Shown here: one piece after another, positions 21,350-32,541 of the stretch
Position numbering within the stretch: position 1 is the first letter of the stretch
How the letters are laid out: each line of letters starts with the position of its first letter
From: Trichobilharzia regenti
Lineage: Eukaryota > Platyhelminthes > Trematoda > Strigeidida > Schistosomatidae
Assembly: GCA_944472135.2 (NCBI GenBank)
Contig: OX235265.1
Coordinates: forward strand, 47,527,459 to 47,591,458
DNA length: 64,000 nucleotides
Reading direction: 5' to 3'
Notes under the pieces: generated by a model
Database searches by the model: none
What the model saw: only the letters and a program-made list of their open reading frames with translations
What the model was told of the DNA's origin: nothing
Program-made: the position numbers and the translations under genes

Positions 21350-23790
21350 CTCTACTGGAGGCCAGCCAGGGCAGTAGTAGGGGCTAGCTGGATTTGCTCC
21401 TTTTTTACACAGAGCACTGGTTGTTTGAGGCGAATCACAATAGCCTCTGCTGTTTGGAGCATGCGGTGCTTTGATGATGTTTTTGGCAATTTATTAGGCA
21501 CCCAGTAGATTATACAGAAGGATTCTTCAACGCTGGCTTTGTGGACGGTTCTCACCAGATGGTCCAATATCAAACTGTTAATGGTTTTCACTACACCTTT
21601 ACTTAGCCATACTGGGATATATTCTCGAGTGAGCACGAAAAATCAAGTTCCTAGAGCAACGCTCCACCATCAGCGCAGTTGAATTGGTAGATACAATTTG
21701 AAGTGGCTAGTCTAGGTACTTCATCTTTCAGTCAAGGAATCGCCATCGATCGTGTAGAGAACAAGACGTGTAGTTTACCAGCATTAAAACTTCTTTAAAC
21801 TGATTTTTCTAATTTCTTCGTAATTATTTCACTTGGTATATCGCCCTTGAATTATAGTCGTATATAAAGTGGCTTCTTGTTTACAGATAGCGAGTAGTCC
21901 TTTTCAGTTTTCTTTGTCATGTGTTTCTTGATAAATTTGTTGGGATAGCTATTTTCGATCAGGGTATCATATACATTGCTTAATTCATCTTCAATTACTT
22001 CTTCTGAGCATATAGCTCTAACTCTGTGGCTGAGGGTCTTTACTAAATTTCTTTTGTACTTGAGTGGAACGAAGCTGTGAAAATGTGTATATTGTCCTAT
22101 CCAAGTACTTTTTCTATGCAAATCTCTTTTTATACTACCATATGGTTTCCTTGTAAGTATGACATCCAGCAAGGCGATTCTGTCTTGGGATTCCTCATCG
22201 TATGTGAACTTCATAGCCAAATGTACTTCATAGAATTCAGTAATTATTGTACTCCAATCAGAACCATTATTATTATTATTTTTTTATTTCAGCTTGATTC
22301 CACACTGTATTTTTTGGTACTGGTTTGGAATTTTCAGCATGTTATATCGATAGCCCAAATATTGCAGGCCGACCATAGATATCAGGTGTACGTCGGCAGG
22401 GGATCGAACCCCGGACCATGTGCATTGTCGGCGAGCATCCTAACCACTGTGTCACCGATGCACAAAGAATGAATGTATCATCCATATATCGTCAATAAAA
22501 TGAGAACTTGCTGATAAGGCTGTTCAAAAGTGCATTTTCTAGCTTACTTAGAAAGAAATCAGCCAGAATGGGACCCAATGGGGAGACCATCGCCCCCCCC
22601 GTCCACTTCCCTGTAAAGCGTGCCGTCAAATTTGAAGTTTACATTCATGGTACATCTTAATAACAATCTTTTAGGATTTCAGTATGGATGCCGATGTTTA
22701 TCGACTGCTTGTCCACTTGTTCACCTATGTAATTAACTGTTTCTATTAAAGGTACATTTGTGAATAATGATGTTATGTCCAGAGATTTCATGGTTTTGTC
22801 TTTGATATTAATATCTTTTATTTTGTCTACGAATTCAAATACGTCTTTGACGCTATATTTCACTATCTTATCAAGCAAAGGTTTGAGAATATTTACTAAC
22901 CATCTAGCTAGAGCATGGTAGGGCGAATTTTGCATATCAAGTATCGGTCTTAACGGTACCCCTGGTTTATGCACGTTGGGTAGGCAATACAATCTTGGCG
23001 TATACGTGCCAGTTGGTCTGATTTCTTCATATAAACTTTCAGAAAATATCTGTTCCTCCCTTAGTTTCTTCAAACGTTTGGTTAATTCATTCTCTATTTT
23101 GTTATTGAAATCTTCCTTCTACTCAAGTTTTTGAAACTTCTGTGTGTCCTTCAATATATCATTTATCTTTATGATACAACCAATTCTATCAATAAGGACT
23201 ACTTCTGATCCTTTATCTGGCTTTTTGATTATCAGTCTCTCATCATTTATCAGTTTTTTTAGTTCTTCTCTGTGCTCCTTTGTCAAGAAACGTTTACTGT
23301 CGCATTTGAGGTTTTTGTACTGATAACAACAATCCACTAGACTGGATTTGAAGCGTTCTGTTTCCAAGGTGGATGATGGAACAAGATCCCTTTTTTGACT
23401 AAATAGGTTTTCAAATTCAATGTCAATATGTGAGTGATTAACTCGTCTCGGTCTATCACAAAATCGAAGGCCAAGGGAAAGCACTTCAAGTTGCACCTTA
23501 TTTAATTCAACACTACTATAATTGTAGACGTACTTTTTAGGATCTGCTGGAAATTTATCAGCCTCTGGCTTCTTTTCAAGTCCTTTCATAAGCTCTTTCT
23601 GCTTCTTCTGTTCTCTTTGTTCACTAACTTGAGAAACGTATTCCATAAAAGGCGTTCTAAGACCTTTTGGCAGTTCATCTACTGCATATTGCCTGCGAGG
23701 GATATTCATTTCATCCTCTTGTATGAATGTAGATAAAGAGTCTGTTTGGTTTAGTGCATATCGTTTCAGCATCTTCCTATTGGGATGAAC
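21350..23790 (-). mobile_element. Penelope-like element P2 (type 1), nearly full length, broken
   Basis: N-terminal part 23772-23119 (MLKRYALNQTDSL; KKPDKGSEVVLIDR), RT part 23073-22657 (YCLPNVHKPGVPLRPILDMQ; SLFTNVPLIETVNYIG), then frameshifted RT with RYMDDTFIL at about 22495-22467, just after an in-frame TGA. A family A SINE sits at 22463-22266. RT resumes at 22220-21852 (LLDVILTRKP; RKSTWIGQYTHFHSFVPLKY). The C-terminal endonuclease part (21636-21352) reads EYIPVWLSKGVVKTIN. Same domain order and closely related motifs as P1. It is in the large intron, antisense to the gene. Confidence 0.92.
22266..22463 (-). mobile_element. Family A SINE inserted in PLE P2
   Basis: On the minus strand: 'gtgcatcggtgacacagtgg' head, B box 'ggggttcgatcccc', body to 'gtggaatcaagctgaaat', then an A-rich tail with 'aataataat'. 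The insertion interrupts the RT directly after the YMDD catalytic box, so it postdates the PLE. Confidence 0.93.
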
Positions 23791-24184
23791 TCTGCTTCGA
23801 CGTAGAGACTTGTAATAAACTTTAGGATAGTGATTTGACTCAATGCAATTGTTAATGTAGCCTTTGTTTCATTGAGCTTAGCGTTATACTTCAGGTACTC
23901 ATTGAGTCAGATTGAATCGATTTAATGTATGCTAATCATTTAACTTATTCTAGAAAATGCATTTTTGTTTACATTATCTCTTTTAATCGATTCCAACTTA
24001 CATCATTTGATCAGTTAGCATGACTATTTCTGTCACAGTACTACTCTTTATGTCATTTTATAGATGAGAGACTTCATCACTGATACAGAAGATCAAGATA
24101 AGTAAGTTAATGTATTCACTTACCTGGTTGAACAAAATATCGAGCAATACTGAAGATAAACGAAATGCTTTCGACGTAAAAATT
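23791..24184. other. No gene recognised
   Basis: AT-rich spacer between P2 and family B copies; perhaps the P2 5' untranslated part. Confidence 0.5.
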
Positions 24185-24500
24185 GAGTCTGATGATGAAC
24201 TGATCTCAGTTAGAGAACTGCTGAACACCGAGGAGTACTGGACAACTGTTTTGTCCTAGTCTGAAACTCTTCAGTGGTATGCATCTATGTCACCAACTCC
24301 AGGGATCAAACTCAGGATCTTCAGGTTACAAGTCTTACTCTTTGAGCGTTCAGCCACTGGAATGGACTACTACAGCCAGCGATGGGTCCTAAATTCTGCA
24401 AATTCACGATATGTTTTTACGGGTTGATCACGGATTGATATCAGTTAGAGAGCCATTGATATCAATCCGTGATCAACTCGTAAAAACATAACAAATCCTT
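24185..24500 (-). mobile_element. Family B SINE (older subfamily) with fold-back end
   Basis: The minus copy has 'gaggagtactggacaactgt' in the ribozyme region, B box remnant 'gggatcaaactc' and leader end near 24415. A 21 bp perfect inverted repeat at 24423-24443 and 24457-24477, separated by 13 bases, joins it to a plus-strand tail ('aatccttacaaaccaat'). Confidence 0.8.
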
Positions 24501-24529
24501 ACAAACCAATCATAGAAAATTTATCTGAT

Positions 24530-24905
24530 GCTTGCCAGTGACTTGCTACAGGATGGAGTTTCCTGAAGTTCTAGTGAGAAGTCGCAACCAGTGAGGTCCA
24601 TCCAGATATCAAGTGTTAGGATGGAGGTCCCACCGACGACATTGGTCGGGATCGCGCTAAATCACGAACTGTTAGAAGTTAGAATTCATCAGCCAGTGGA
24701 ACGGGTCCCAGTGGTTGAATGTTATACGAGCTTGCCTTGTAAGCGGAAGGTTGTGGGTTCGAAGCCCCTGTGGTGGGTGCGTACTTCCGATGATTCCCCA
24801 ACTAGGATGAAACAGCTGTCCAGTACTGTTTGGTGGTTTTCAATGATTCTCTAACTGATATCAATCCGTCATCATTTCGTAAAAACAAATCTAATCCTTA
24901 CAAAC
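24530..24905 (+). mobile_element. Family B SINE, plus copy
   Basis: Leader from about 24530, head 'gggtcccagtggttgaatg', B box 'gtgggttcgaagcccc', ribozyme region 24780-24832 (decayed 5' box, GGAT, GAAA, CAGCTG, TC, CAGTAC) and tail 'aaatctaatccttacaaacc'. Its tail matches the 24185 copy, so both belong to one subfamily. (AT)n at 24925-24944 follows. Confidence 0.82.
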
Positions 24906-25599
24906 CAATCATAGAAAATTCACGATATATATATATATATATACAAGCACGGATTGCCTAGTTGTTAGTTTGGAGAAGTTTATGTGGCATCCTTTTTCCT
25001 TTTCTGAAAGTTTTCCACTTTGCATACCTTCTGACTTCTTTTAAAAATCCTCATTTGAGTAGTTACCTCGTAGTATCATCAATTCCTTACTGATCGAATG
25101 AGTTTATAACGTAGAACTGTGCATCAAAGTTCAGCGACTCAAGTTGTCATGTTTCATAAAAGCGCGCACACACACAGGGGTAAACAAAATAAGTAGTGCA
25201 AAGAAATTAAAATGAACGGAAATATACGAGTGAAAAATAAGGATATTATGGAGAATAATGAGAGTTTAATCCAGATGGAAGATCACAAAGAGTTAATTCA
25301 TCTGTATCACTGAAAACGATTTTGAGTCATATCATCAGCAGTCTTCGAAAATTGATTCTTCGATTTGAGAAGACTTCAATAGGAATGTCTGCACCTTCCT
25401 AAACACATGATTCAAATCAATAGTCGATGAATTCATGAACTGACATAATGTTTTGGTTTGATCATCCCTAGTTCTATTCTAACTTTATCCTATATGAACT
25501 AGCATTGTTCGATGAGGAAGGCCATGGCTCAGTATGTGTAACATATGACGCAGTCATATTAATCAATACACCTCCACAATGTTCTTCTCTTAGAAATGA
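24906..25599. other. No gene recognised
   Basis: AT-rich sequence after the (AT)n tract. Nothing assignable before the PLE fragment. Confidence 0.5.
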
Positions 25600-26215
25600 T
25601 GATAACACAAATAAGAAAGAATATAAGTCATCCACTGTTATACCATATAAGGAGGGGACATCTAAGACCCTACGTAGGATTCTTAATAAAGAAGGAATTA
25701 GAGTAGCATTTAAACCTACAAAATCACTCAGGGACAGGCTCTGTAGGTTGGTCTAATTAGACAAAATAATGTAATTTACAAAATACCCTGCAATGACTGT
25801 GAGTTGGGAGGGTAGTCAGATTGTCGGAACATAAGAATTTAGCTGAGTTAAGAATGGTTGACCCGGAGGAAATGAGTAATTTAGAAAAAAGCTCAGCTAC
25901 TGCACTTCACGCATTAACAAACAACCACACAATAGGGTAGGATAGGGTTAAAATTCTAAAAAGTAATATAGATGGGTGGTGAGAGAGGTTGATTACGGAA
26001 TCCTTGTTCATCGAGTCTACACCCAACACATGCAACATAAGTGACTCAATACAAATACCAGAAATATGGAAGCTCCACAACGTCTTCGACTGACCTCCCC
26101 TCCATATCTGACACTGTGCCTAACTTTGATATTGCTCACCATATTATACCACCGAATACGAGAAATGGGACACAGACATCTGTGGTCAGAAATGGTTAGC
26201 CTTTGAATGACTTAA
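25600..26215 (+). mobile_element. Type-2 Penelope-like element C-terminal fragment P4, plus LINE scrap
   Basis: 25640-25756 reads STVIPYKEGTSKTLRRILN and VAFKPTKSLRDRL, the linker before the GIY-YIG domain in PLEs. P5 has the matching PIPYRKETGGQIQRVL. Frameshifted pieces continue to about 26050, ending in ITESLFIESTPNTCNI-like sequence also seen at 43085-43145. 26100-26215 repeats part of the LINE fragment seen at 8160-8225. Confidence 0.72.
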
Positions 26216-27181
26216 TAATATACCCTTTAATTTCATTCGTCTTCTCTAGTTCATATTAATTCAATATGTGGCTTTTTTTGCTTAACTTAGAGTCTTATTT
26301 TGATGTATAACCAGGTAATCAATAATCTATGTACATTACTCTAAACTATTGCTGATATCAACTCTTGTTGTTGTTGTGATAAATACACCTAAAATTTCGT
26401 TTATATCTTAATTCTAGTTCAAATCTATTTTAATCGCCTAGTAACACAAGCTGAATACTATCTGCCTTATCTGAACCAATCTTAACTACATCTAAACGAC
26501 TGGTTCACAAGGCATAGAATACTCTGATGATGTTGTTGTTATGATCACCCTATTATCATATGTCGGTGGATAGAGAGATAGCATATACCGTTTGTTGTAG
26601 TCACTATGGGAGATGCATGCATAAATAGTTAGTTAGTTAGTTAGTTATAAATGTTTATATATACATTAACCCATTTAATGGATATTTATGAATATTTATC
26701 AGATTTCATAATCAAGCCATATGATAATTATTATTATCATTAGTATTATTATTATTATTTTGAATGATGTTAGTTATGATCACATGATTTTTGTGGAAAA
26801 ATAACACACGAACTATTTTTCAAATGTTATTTATAAATAATTATTGTAATTGTAAATCAATATTTTAAATCATTAGAATTAAAACGATGATGAAATCTGC
26901 GGAAAAGTTAAATAATATTCAATTAATGAGTGTGAATAGCGTTCTGACAGAATGTGTCTAGTTGTAGTCACAATTAGACATTTCATTGTTTGTACTCCTG
27001 AAGATTTGTTTATTCGATAGTGAGGCTATCTGAGATGGCTTTGAGCTGACAAACATCCTCACCATCCAGAAACACACCTGGTCGTCTCCTTCTAATATAC
27101 TATAATTAGGACAGACAAAAAAGAAGATCTACCTGGGCAGTCACTGTAATGAAAAACATGACATTAGCGTATTCCATATTA
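26216..27181. other. No gene recognised
   Basis: AT-rich, with a short GTTA run near 26630 and ATT-rich low complexity near 26730. No supported feature. Confidence 0.6.
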
Positions 27182-27455
27182 CATGGAGGATTTCATAATG
27201 AGCTGACATCAGTTTGAGAACCACTGGAAGACCTGGGAGCACTGGATAGCTGTTTCGTCCTAGTTTGGGACTCTTCACAGCACGCGCCCCCACCTCAGTT
27301 CTATCCCAGCACCTTCTGGTTACAAGGCGAGCTAGCTTGTAGACCATTGAGCCTCTGGGACCCGATCCAATGGCTCATGAATTCTAACTGATTTCAGCTC
27401 ATGATGAAATCCTCCATGCAATCAAACAAAACCTCTACAAAACCAATACTTGAAT
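27182..27455 (-). mobile_element. Family B SINE with tails at both ends
   Basis: Minus copy from 'catggaggatttcataatga' to 'ggctcatgaattctaactga', joined directly to a plus-strand tail ('tgatgaaatcctccatgcaa' to 'aaaaccaatacttga'). Ribozyme 27286-27238: GTGCTG, TGAAGA (one base short), perfect stem II, GAAA, CAGCTA, TC, CAGTGC. The terminal tails form an inverted repeat of about 70 bp. Confidence 0.87.
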
Positions 27456-27459
27456 ATTC

Positions 27460-27577
27460 CATATTAGTTTGTTTATTAGATGTATTACACGATGAAACAG
27501 TATTTTATAATAAATAATACTGTTATATAGTAAATAATACTATTTCACTGTGTGATACATCTAATAAACTAATATGT
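27460..27577. repeat. Long hairpin (about 45 bp arms)
   Basis: The left arm from 27460 ('catattagtttgtttattag') matches the reverse complement of the right arm ending about 27577 ('atctaataaactaatatgtg') with a 4-base indel and few mismatches. A smaller hairpin 'cagtatt...aatactg' sits inside. It directly follows the family B copy. Confidence 0.75.
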
Positions 27578-27694
27578 GATTACTTACTACCACAGTGCCC
27601 AAGTTTTACACATATATTTATATGACATTAACGTATGTCGAATTCGTAATTTGCAATTTACACAGTTCGAGGAGGTGAAATTTTATTACAGTTT

Positions 27695-28200
27695 GCCTTG
27701 GAGTTGGGCTGTTCTCTTCCCTGGTGACAGAGACCTAGTTATCTGATGTGGTGTTCTGAAGTCTCTTTTACCTGTGACCAGACTGACTGTTCTGCTTCAG
27801 CTGACAGCCAGTGTGTCTTATAATTATCTTTCGTCTTTCCTGGCGCTCTTCTTCACTTCTTTATTCAGTTCAATGTACGTTGAACTCAGCTTCTCCTTCT
27901 GTTGTTCATCTTTCCATTGAGTCCCGTCTTCTCTTTCACTATCCTCCTCTCCTCTCTTCTATCAACTTCCAGGTATGCGTTGACAGCCATTCCCTGTCTT
28001 GTCTCTTCTTTTTACCTAAAACGACTGAACATCATTTTCAGAGAGTTCCAATGTTCTTTCACTCAGGTTTCTGCAGTGATACCCCGTAGCGTGTCTGACT
28101 TCACCCTGATATCTGCAGACAAGGTGTTTTTTTTTGTAGTTACTTCCTTCGGTTTCTGAGTGTTGAACTTAAGTTGTAGTCTATTTCCTAGTTGTGTTGA
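27695..28200 (-). mobile_element. RTE/SR2-type LINE internal fragment R5
   Basis: The minus strand corresponds to the linker between endonuclease and RT of R6 (about 35340-35700), e.g. 'gacaagacagggaatggctg' and 'aacttcagaacacc'. A 70-base scrap of the same region recurs at 28440-28510. Both endonuclease and RT catalytic parts are absent. Confidence 0.65.
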
Positions 28201-29279
28201 AGGCTTATTGCTTTGAAATCTTCCTCTATTTGTGTTTGTAGTATTTCAATTATAATCTCTTCAAAAATAATCCGTTTTCTTCTTTTATGTAAATCACCTG
28301 AGACAGGTGAAGAAATTGAACGATATTCACTAACTGATCATTGAATCTTTTGGTCTTGATTTTATACAACCAACAGTTTCATTAAATATGCAAAATGAAA
28401 GAGTTTGTTCCTCTTTGTTTAAAACAAATGAATTCCACAGGATTACACGCTCTTTGCATTGAGTCGTCTTCTCTTCCAATATCCTCCTCTCCTGTCTTCT
28501 ATTAACTTCCAGGTATCCGTTGTGTATATATGGTTAGTGTATGAAATTCGACATTTCAAGCATGAAAATTTTCTCTCATGCATACATAAGAAAGGAATAT
28601 TTTGTGAATGATAGGATCTTTTTCAGGTCAACTGACAGTTGATTTTATGAAAATTGCACTTTTTGTAAATATCAGTTTACCCCCTTTTTTGAAGTTTTAG
28701 TAGCGTGATGCAGACTTTGTGAGAAAAATATATTTTTTCTCGACCAGTAATAATTCATGTAAAGGTAATGCAGTGAATGCACATGATATCAAAATTAATA
28801 AACATATCCTTTCAGAGGGGCGTTTTTGAGAGGTGGAAAGTAAAAGTAGACCACTGTCGTAGCGTTTCACATTATGAACTATTAGACCACTGAGAAAATG
28901 AGGCATACTAAACAGTCTTACTGTTTTTGCTTTCAAATTCCTTGATGATTTATACTCAAATTTCTCTGTGGGATCAAGATGAGGCCCACTGGATATCGTG
29001 TGAAGAAGTTTGCAGTGAAAAGAGATTTATTTACTGAACCTTTTTTCCTACGTTCATCAAATCAAAAGCAGTATTCACTTATCATCAGTTGAGTTTTGAT
29101 GTTTTGATAACTATCTAAGAGTCATTAAAGTATATTCATATATCTATACACCACAGTTGGGTTTTTTCAAACCCTGTCTATCATCCGACTCCATTTTTGG
29201 AATGAAGTAGGTTGACTAGGCAATTTTAGGCTAATATGAACGGTGTATTGTTGGTTGGCACTAGACGTAATAGGTGTTA
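28201..29279. other. No gene recognised
   Basis: Apart from the RTE scrap at 28440-28510, this is AT-rich sequence with no supported frame. Confidence 0.55.
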
Positions 29280-29625
29280 CCAGGAATTAATTAATATCTC
29301 TTTAGAAAACCACTGAAAACCAAGGAGTACTGGATGGCTGTTTAGTTCTGACTTGTGACTCTTCAACAATACGAACCCATCGGGAATCGAACGGCCGACA
29401 TTCAGGTTACGAGTTGTGCTTGTAGATAATTCAGTCACTGGAACCTTATCAAACAGACAGCTCATAAATTTTAAGTAGCCTGTCTGGATCCCCTGTGGTG
29501 TCATGGGTATGTACTGCTGAAAAGTGTCGAACTAAGATGGAATATCTGCTTAGTACTGATTGGTTTTCAGTAGTTCTCCGAATGATAAATATCCAGTCAA
29601 ATCCCTGCAAACTCATAGTTAGAAA
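29280..29625. mobile_element. Old family B SINE head-to-head pair
   Basis: Minus part 29280-29480 (ribozyme ghost 'gagtactggatggctgttta', B box remnant 'gggaatcgaacg') and plus part 29480-29625 ('gtactgctgaaaagtgtcga', tail 'aatccctgcaaactcatag'). Diverged, no ribozyme core left. 29626-29929 holds nothing. Confidence 0.7.
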
Positions 29626-29929
29626 TTACTTGTAGCAGTTGTCATCTACAGAGAAGGTGAAGTAACTGAAGAGGAAACGAGAGTTGTAATGACACAAAAT
29701 GAAGTTTAAGCAAAGAGATAAAGATGTTATGATCAGATATTTATCAGTTGATTTTTAGGTGTGGTTCGTAGAGTAAAGATGACTGATATTTTTTGAACTT
29801 ACATGATAACTAAGCTTTACAAGTTTCAAATAATCCCGCCTACCTACTTGAGGTCAGTTTCAAACAATTTCCTAAAATATTAAATGTATTGGTTGTTAAC
29901 TAGGTAGTAATTAATGTCATATACCTCAT

Positions 29930-30740
29930 TCTTCGTTTGGTGCAGACTGAATTCTATCATTCACATCTGCAATGTGGCCATCAAGCTTGGTGTATCGATT
30001 ACAGTACTACAGGAGGTTCATTGTGACCACGAATAGCTCATCGGTAAAGTTTGTAACAGTAGTGTAACAACAGAAGACAAGGGCCAGGCAACAGATCGTT
30101 TCGCCCGACCTTCCAGCAGCGTCTCAAGTAGCAGCCTCATCGCTGACAGATCTTGAACCCCACTCAACTGCGCACAAGCCTCGAAGTCCTGTCCAAAGAT
30201 CCATATGTCTCCATCAAAAACTGCAGGCCATAGGCTTTCCATTTGTCGGTAAACAGCGACACCAAATGTAACAACAGAAGACAAAGGCCAGGCAATAGAT
30301 CGTTTATTCAGGAAATCAACACGTATTTATATGTTTTCATGTACATTATTATAGCTTATTCAGGCAAACAAACACAGTCTTCTCACAGAAAGTTGACCTT
30401 GCATCTCCTTGTGGCTGTTTCTTGAATGTCAGATCACCTATATGTTAACTGTATCCGTCTACGTAAAGTGTGCTGTGGTTGTTTGTTGAATCAGTCTTTG
30501 TTCATATTTTCTCACGACCAATATTTGGGACATACACATCGACGTAAAATACTGTCTACCACTTTTGGCTAGCAGCCACCTCTCACCACAGTAGTACTGA
30601 GTGGTGTGGCTTCGAATCTCTAGGCGGAGGGCGAAGGGACACGAGTTCTTTCAAAACTGTGGATACGCCTTACTGACGAGCAAAAACAAGCACAAAACGT
30701 AGGTTCAAGACCACCCACTCACTGCCTCTAAATATCAAAG
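29930..30740. mobile_element. Family D SINE pair D4, split by an LTR element
   Basis: 29930-29998 is a minus-strand D tail ('gcagactgaattctatcatt', 'gcaatgtggcc'). A plus D head follows ('cgaatagctcatcgg'). It is interrupted at 30063-30590 and resumes at 30591 with 'gtggcttcgaatctc' (B box) and the ribozyme at 30665-30710: CCTTA, core CTGACGA, GC...CAC, AAAA, CGTAGG, TTCAAG. It ends near 'cactgcctctaaatatc'. Confidence 0.8.
30063..30590 (-). mobile_element. Internally deleted LTR retrotransposon
   Basis: Flanked by 4-base GTAG duplications (30059-30062 and 30591-30594), with TG...CA ends. On the minus strand: a complete LTR (30590-30267, 324 bp, ending TTGTTACA), then 'tggtgtcgctgtttaccg' as candidate primer-binding site, then a start codon and about 55 residues (MESLWPAVFDGDIWIFGQDF...) resembling a gag N-terminus. 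These residues run directly into the last 40 bases of the second LTR (30102-30063, two mismatches to the first). Most of gag-pol and nearly all of the 3' LTR are deleted. Superfamily not determined. Confidence 0.82.
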
Positions 30741-30820
30741 AGAAAATATTTAGCCTAAGTACGTATATATTACTTCTAATACAACTTTCTTTTGTACTGA
30801 CGCTCTTCATCTTTACCTAG

Positions 30821-32027
30821 CTGGGTTGCTCCATTCACACATATGTGGTTATCCGATGGTTCAGTAGTTATTCCTCGAACAGAAGAACACAATGAACACT
30901 TTAAAATACTGATAATGAATGATCCAGATTTAAAAAAAGCATGTGATCAATGGTTAAATGAAAATGTAGAAGAGAAAAACTATATTGAACGTAGTCATCC
31001 ATTAGGTAAAATGTATCAATGTCTATCAAAAGTAACTGTAAATGATTGGTTGAAAAAAACACCCATCAACTGGATTTATTCAAAGCTCACTGATGAAAAT
31101 CAATTACCAAGTCCTAATGAATATCGTAGTACAATTATAAAACGTGATGAAGGCAAATCAAAAGTCTACTGTCCATTGTGTATATTAGCATCAAAGTCTT
31201 CTGAAGATATGACTAATGGTAATGATTATGATGACAAAATTAAGCCGAATAAAATCAATAAACTACGTTCTATTCCCTTGGTATTATTCTCCTCATTAAA
31301 TTGGCCTGTTCAACATCATCTTCCACTGAATAATTCCTTTGAACACTATACACTTAAACAAGTTGAAACTAGTATCAGAGAAACTTTTGATACTCTGCAT
31401 AGAATGAATAATAAATTACCAAAATCAAATTTAATCTGGAATATTTATAAACCCTATTTAAATAAACTAATATCTCGACGTAAAATTGATCAAATTATTG
31501 AACATATTAATTATAAACAATTACATGATGCAATACGTATAGATTTACGTGTTACATGCCTGTACAATTTATACGGAAAAATGTTAAAATCATCTGTAAA
31601 GCATTTCAGTAGAAATGCATCAATATTTCGTCTGCTGAATCGTATTCCACCTTATCCGTATATTAATAATAATAATGATAAATGTGATATACCCTTCTTT
31701 TTAACGGATAGCCAATTTAATTGTGGTAGAAATACACGTCCAGCAATACAAAAATCAAATCCAAATGATCAACAAATATTGATTGATGTCTTTAGACAAT
31801 TCGTTGAAGACCAGTATATATATGATGCCTTAGAATTACCAAAAACTAGAAATATGGGTGTACATCATGTACAAGCGTATAATGTTATCAGTGAACAAGG
31901 CATTGTTACACTCGGTGAAAGAGAGATTATGCTGTTATCAGCCTGTGGGGCTTGGTTAATGGATGATATTGATAAGTATAATGAGGATAGTTTCAATCAT
32001 ATGCTAAAATATGGTAAATATAATTAA
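30821..32027 (+). CDS. Cholinesterase-like membrane protein, exon 2 (C-terminal half)
   Basis: It begins with the single base completing Ser366, then WVAPFTHMWLSDGSVVIPRT, the counterpart of the esterase FxRAIxQSGS segment. It continues to a TAA at 32025-32027. Features include a cysteine pair in YCPLCILAS, a helical middle part, a run of asparagines (NNNND) and a C-terminus without a second membrane segment or obvious anchor signal. I cannot identify a catalytic acid or histidine; NMGVHHVQAYNV near the end is the only candidate His region. Together with Asn343 this supports a non-enzymatic protein. Codon use is strongly AT-biased, as in exon 1. The complete protein is 767 residues, close to type II cholinesterase-like adhesion proteins. 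Upstream of the ATG at 30843 the frame is open to the acceptor at 30820, which is why the exon is started there. Confidence 0.87.
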
Positions 32028-32250
32028 ATGGTGTCATTATTATTATTACCATCATTACTATGAGTATATTTTTCTTCTTATTACTCACTCATGTCTCACT
32101 TTGTTTATTTTGACTTGTTTATATGTTTTTTTCTAAAAGTTTTATCTGGTGAATTACATAATCCTCAAATCTTTAAGACTTATATTATGCGTTTTATTGA
32201 TTTTTACTGCTTAGCTTCTTTTTTGTGTATAGTGTTTGTTTATTTGATGA

Positions 32251-32256
32251 AATAAA
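32251..32256 (+). terminator. Polyadenylation signal of the cholinesterase-like gene
   Basis: AATAAA lies 224 bases after the stop codon in AT-rich 3' sequence. It is the first canonical signal seen. The next element, a SINE/LINE chimera, starts about 30 bases later. Confidence 0.7.
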
Positions 32257-32284
32257 GGATTTATTACATTTTATGTTCCTTTAC

Positions 32285-32495
32285 TTTCCCAGTGGAGCAT
32301 CGGGCTTGAAACTAGAGCTTTGAAGTTTCTGTAGCAGTGGTGTTTATATTACGGGATGAGGTTGCCAGCCTCATGCCTGACTCTCCCTCTTATTACTGGC
32401 TTAGTGAGGTAAAGGAGTGCGTCGATGGCTGGGATTCGAACTCCGGACCACTTGCATGGTTGGTGAGCATTATACCCCTGTGCCACTGGCGCACG
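32285..32495 (-). mobile_element. tRNA-headed SINE with RTE 5' UTR and RTE 3' tail (chimera)
   Basis: Minus strand: head 'gcgccagtggcacaggggta' with B box 'ggagttcgaatccc', then 'ctcctttacctcactaagcc', then 'gcatgaggctggcaacctca' and 'tgctacagaaacttcaaagc', and finally 'gatgctccactggg'. The middle part matches the R6 5' region ('gcgtggtgctagcaactcca', 'cgctacagaaacttcaa'). The end matches the RTE 3' tail 'ctatgttccactagga'. Confidence 0.78.
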
Positions 32496-32541
32496 ATTTA
32501 TTACTACTTATTTTCGAAATAAATAAATAAATTATATTCAA

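Larger units (their letters stand above)
4504..30820 (+). other. 26.3 kb intron of the cholinesterase-like gene
   Basis: The donor GTAAGC at 4504 and the acceptor 'ctttacctag' ending at 30820 bound an intron of 26,317 bases. Exon 1 leaves two bases (AG) and exon 2 supplies one (C), giving Ser366 and an uninterrupted frame. The protein then continues WVAPFTHMWLSDGSVV, in the place where esterases have the QSGS segment after the elbow. I saw no other coding exon of this gene inside. The intron is filled with PLE, RTE, LTR and SINE insertions on both strands. Confidence 0.85.

Noticed and set aside
30018..30284. Possible small host gene on the minus strand (88 codons)
   Set aside because: It lies inside the LTR element between LTR and LTR fragment, and part of it is translated LTR end; it is better read as a gag remnant.
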